64,000 nt of DNA from Gracilariopsis chorda (Eukaryota; Rhodophyta; Florideophyceae; Gracilariales; Gracilariaceae): positions 434,001 to 498,000 of the forward strand of contig NBIV01000012.1 of NCBI GenBank assembly GCA_003194525.1, written 5' to 3'. Of the stretch, positions 62,975 through 64,000 are shown piece by piece. A program made the position numbers and the translations under genes. Under the pieces are notes generated by a model, which saw only the letters and a list, made by a program, of their open reading frames with translations, was not told the DNA's origin and searched no databases. Each line of letters starts with the position of its first letter. The stretch's first letter is position 1.

Positions 62975-64000
62975 TAGAAGGAGGGTTATGGTGTTGGAAA
63001 AAGGTTGGTTTCCACCTTTGCTAAGCTGTGTAGTGAATGAAGCAGAGTGTTTCACTTGATGGGAGGAAGATTGTTGAGCTCAGGGGGAGAATTGCGTGGA
63101 GAAGCGGGTGTCTGCCGTTACACGGCTTTTTCAATGCTGAGCCAGTGCTTGTGATGAAGCAAAAATACGACAGACAGCAAGGTTGCGAATGGGTCCCAAG
63201 GATGTGGCATGGCTTTACCAAGATTCGGCACAGCAGCATATAATTCGTTTCAAAAGCGAATCGGACCTTGAAGGTGGCCCTTTCGGGTGAAAGACGTGTA
63301 TCGAAACATCGAAACGCAGGCCTTTTTGCTGGCTGCCCCCATCCTTTTCGCACATGCCCCGCCTGTGTGCCGGTGCCGTTGACCCCACTCTATGCGACTG
63401 TCGGTAGCCTCATCAAATACCGATTGGGCAGAAGCTCGCAACCAATTAGAACGCTGTTTCCGAGTGTGCATCAACACATGTGACGCACGAGTGCCAGTAT
63501 GTTTCGGCATGGGTTGCAGCAGCCTGTGGCAAGGAAGCAAGCGAATTGTGTAAGCCAAAATACGTTGACAGCGCACACAACAGCCCACGTGCCACGGCGC
63601 CTTCACTGCCCGCCCCACGCGGACATCCAGCTCTCGCCCCTCCACAAGCACCACTCGGCAAGGGAATGTCTCCGAGCGTGCCAAAAGGCACCTTTGGTAC
63701 CCCTTCTTTTGGGCGAAGTTGGCGAAAGTTCACATTCCAGTGAACCTTAACCATCAAGCAACTGCCCGTGGTCGCCGAGGAAAACGTAGTCTTCCTACCT
63801 TTGGTACCGTCACGGCATGGGAATGCTCTAGGCGATGTAGCTGGCCTTGGTACCACATTCGATCAGTGAACCAGAAACGTGATCTCCTCCAAACAAAACA
63901 AAATTATCTCGGACGGCCAAGTGCCACAATCTGATTGGGCACAAACTCCAAAATATCCCGTCCGTTGGTTGGGGCAGTTACCCTCCAAATGTCGAAACCG
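62975..64000. other. End of window, nothing identified
   Basis: 1 kb without a supported gene. Contains two CCTTTGGTACC motifs (~63689 and ~63799), the same motif as the palindrome at 2837-2860. Confidence 0.35.

Overview
The window is nuclear DNA from a eukaryote, most probably a red alga or a close archaeplastid relative. The basis is mixed. I see compact genes that are nearly all intronless (two introns found in about 28 genes). There is a SHAQKYF MYB with an RVE8/LCL-type C-terminus, which is a plant-lineage architecture. The riboflavin synthase carries an N-terminal presequence, and the beta-tubulin has an unusual N-terminus. Base composition is mixed, with very GC-rich islands and G/C homopolymers near gene starts. 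Species cannot be decided from the sequence alone.

Layout. 1-2534: 3' end of a UBR4/BIG E3 ligase gene, with a frame break. 4.0-12 kb: C2H2 factor, MUTYH DNA glycosylase behind a 53-bp palindrome, tRNA-Pro(AGG), a small membrane protein, a large acidic protein of unknown function, and coatomer zeta. 12.6-14.9 kb: COG2, divergent from coatomer zeta. 14.9-18.6 kb: repeats plus a Tudor-like gene with a 63-bp intron. 18.6-24 kb: coiled-coil protein, mitochondrial processing peptidase beta, secreted malectin-like protein. 24-28.2 kb: gene-poor, with two non-LTR retrotransposon insertions. 28.3-39 kb: small membrane protein, PEX4 (with a frame break), stand-alone YVH1-type zinc domain, TVP23, two unknowns, tRNA-Arg(CCT), eL18, coiled-coil protein. 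39.6-47.4 kb: SEC61 alpha, RING-H2-like membrane protein, RVE8-like MYB, DUF4602/C1orf131-like protein, riboflavin synthase. 47.4-50.4 kb: nested repeats and a foldback. 50.4-64 kb: PRKRIP1, beta-tubulin, an unknown GC-rich gene, bZIP factor, exportin-T, and a single-finger C2H2 protein.

Most genes are housekeeping. Several serve membrane traffic (SEC61 alpha, coatomer zeta, COG2, TVP23), but they do not form an operon-like unit and share only incidental proximity. The structures that gene calls do not explain are four copies of a (CA)n-tailed LINE 3' end, each with its own target-site duplication; a second repeat family with a (GAA)n tail; three long foldbacks, two of them just upstream of start codons; a 46-nt element present twice 39.5 kb apart; and two single-base frame breaks in homopolymers of otherwise intact conserved genes. 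I found no sign of a new multi-gene system.
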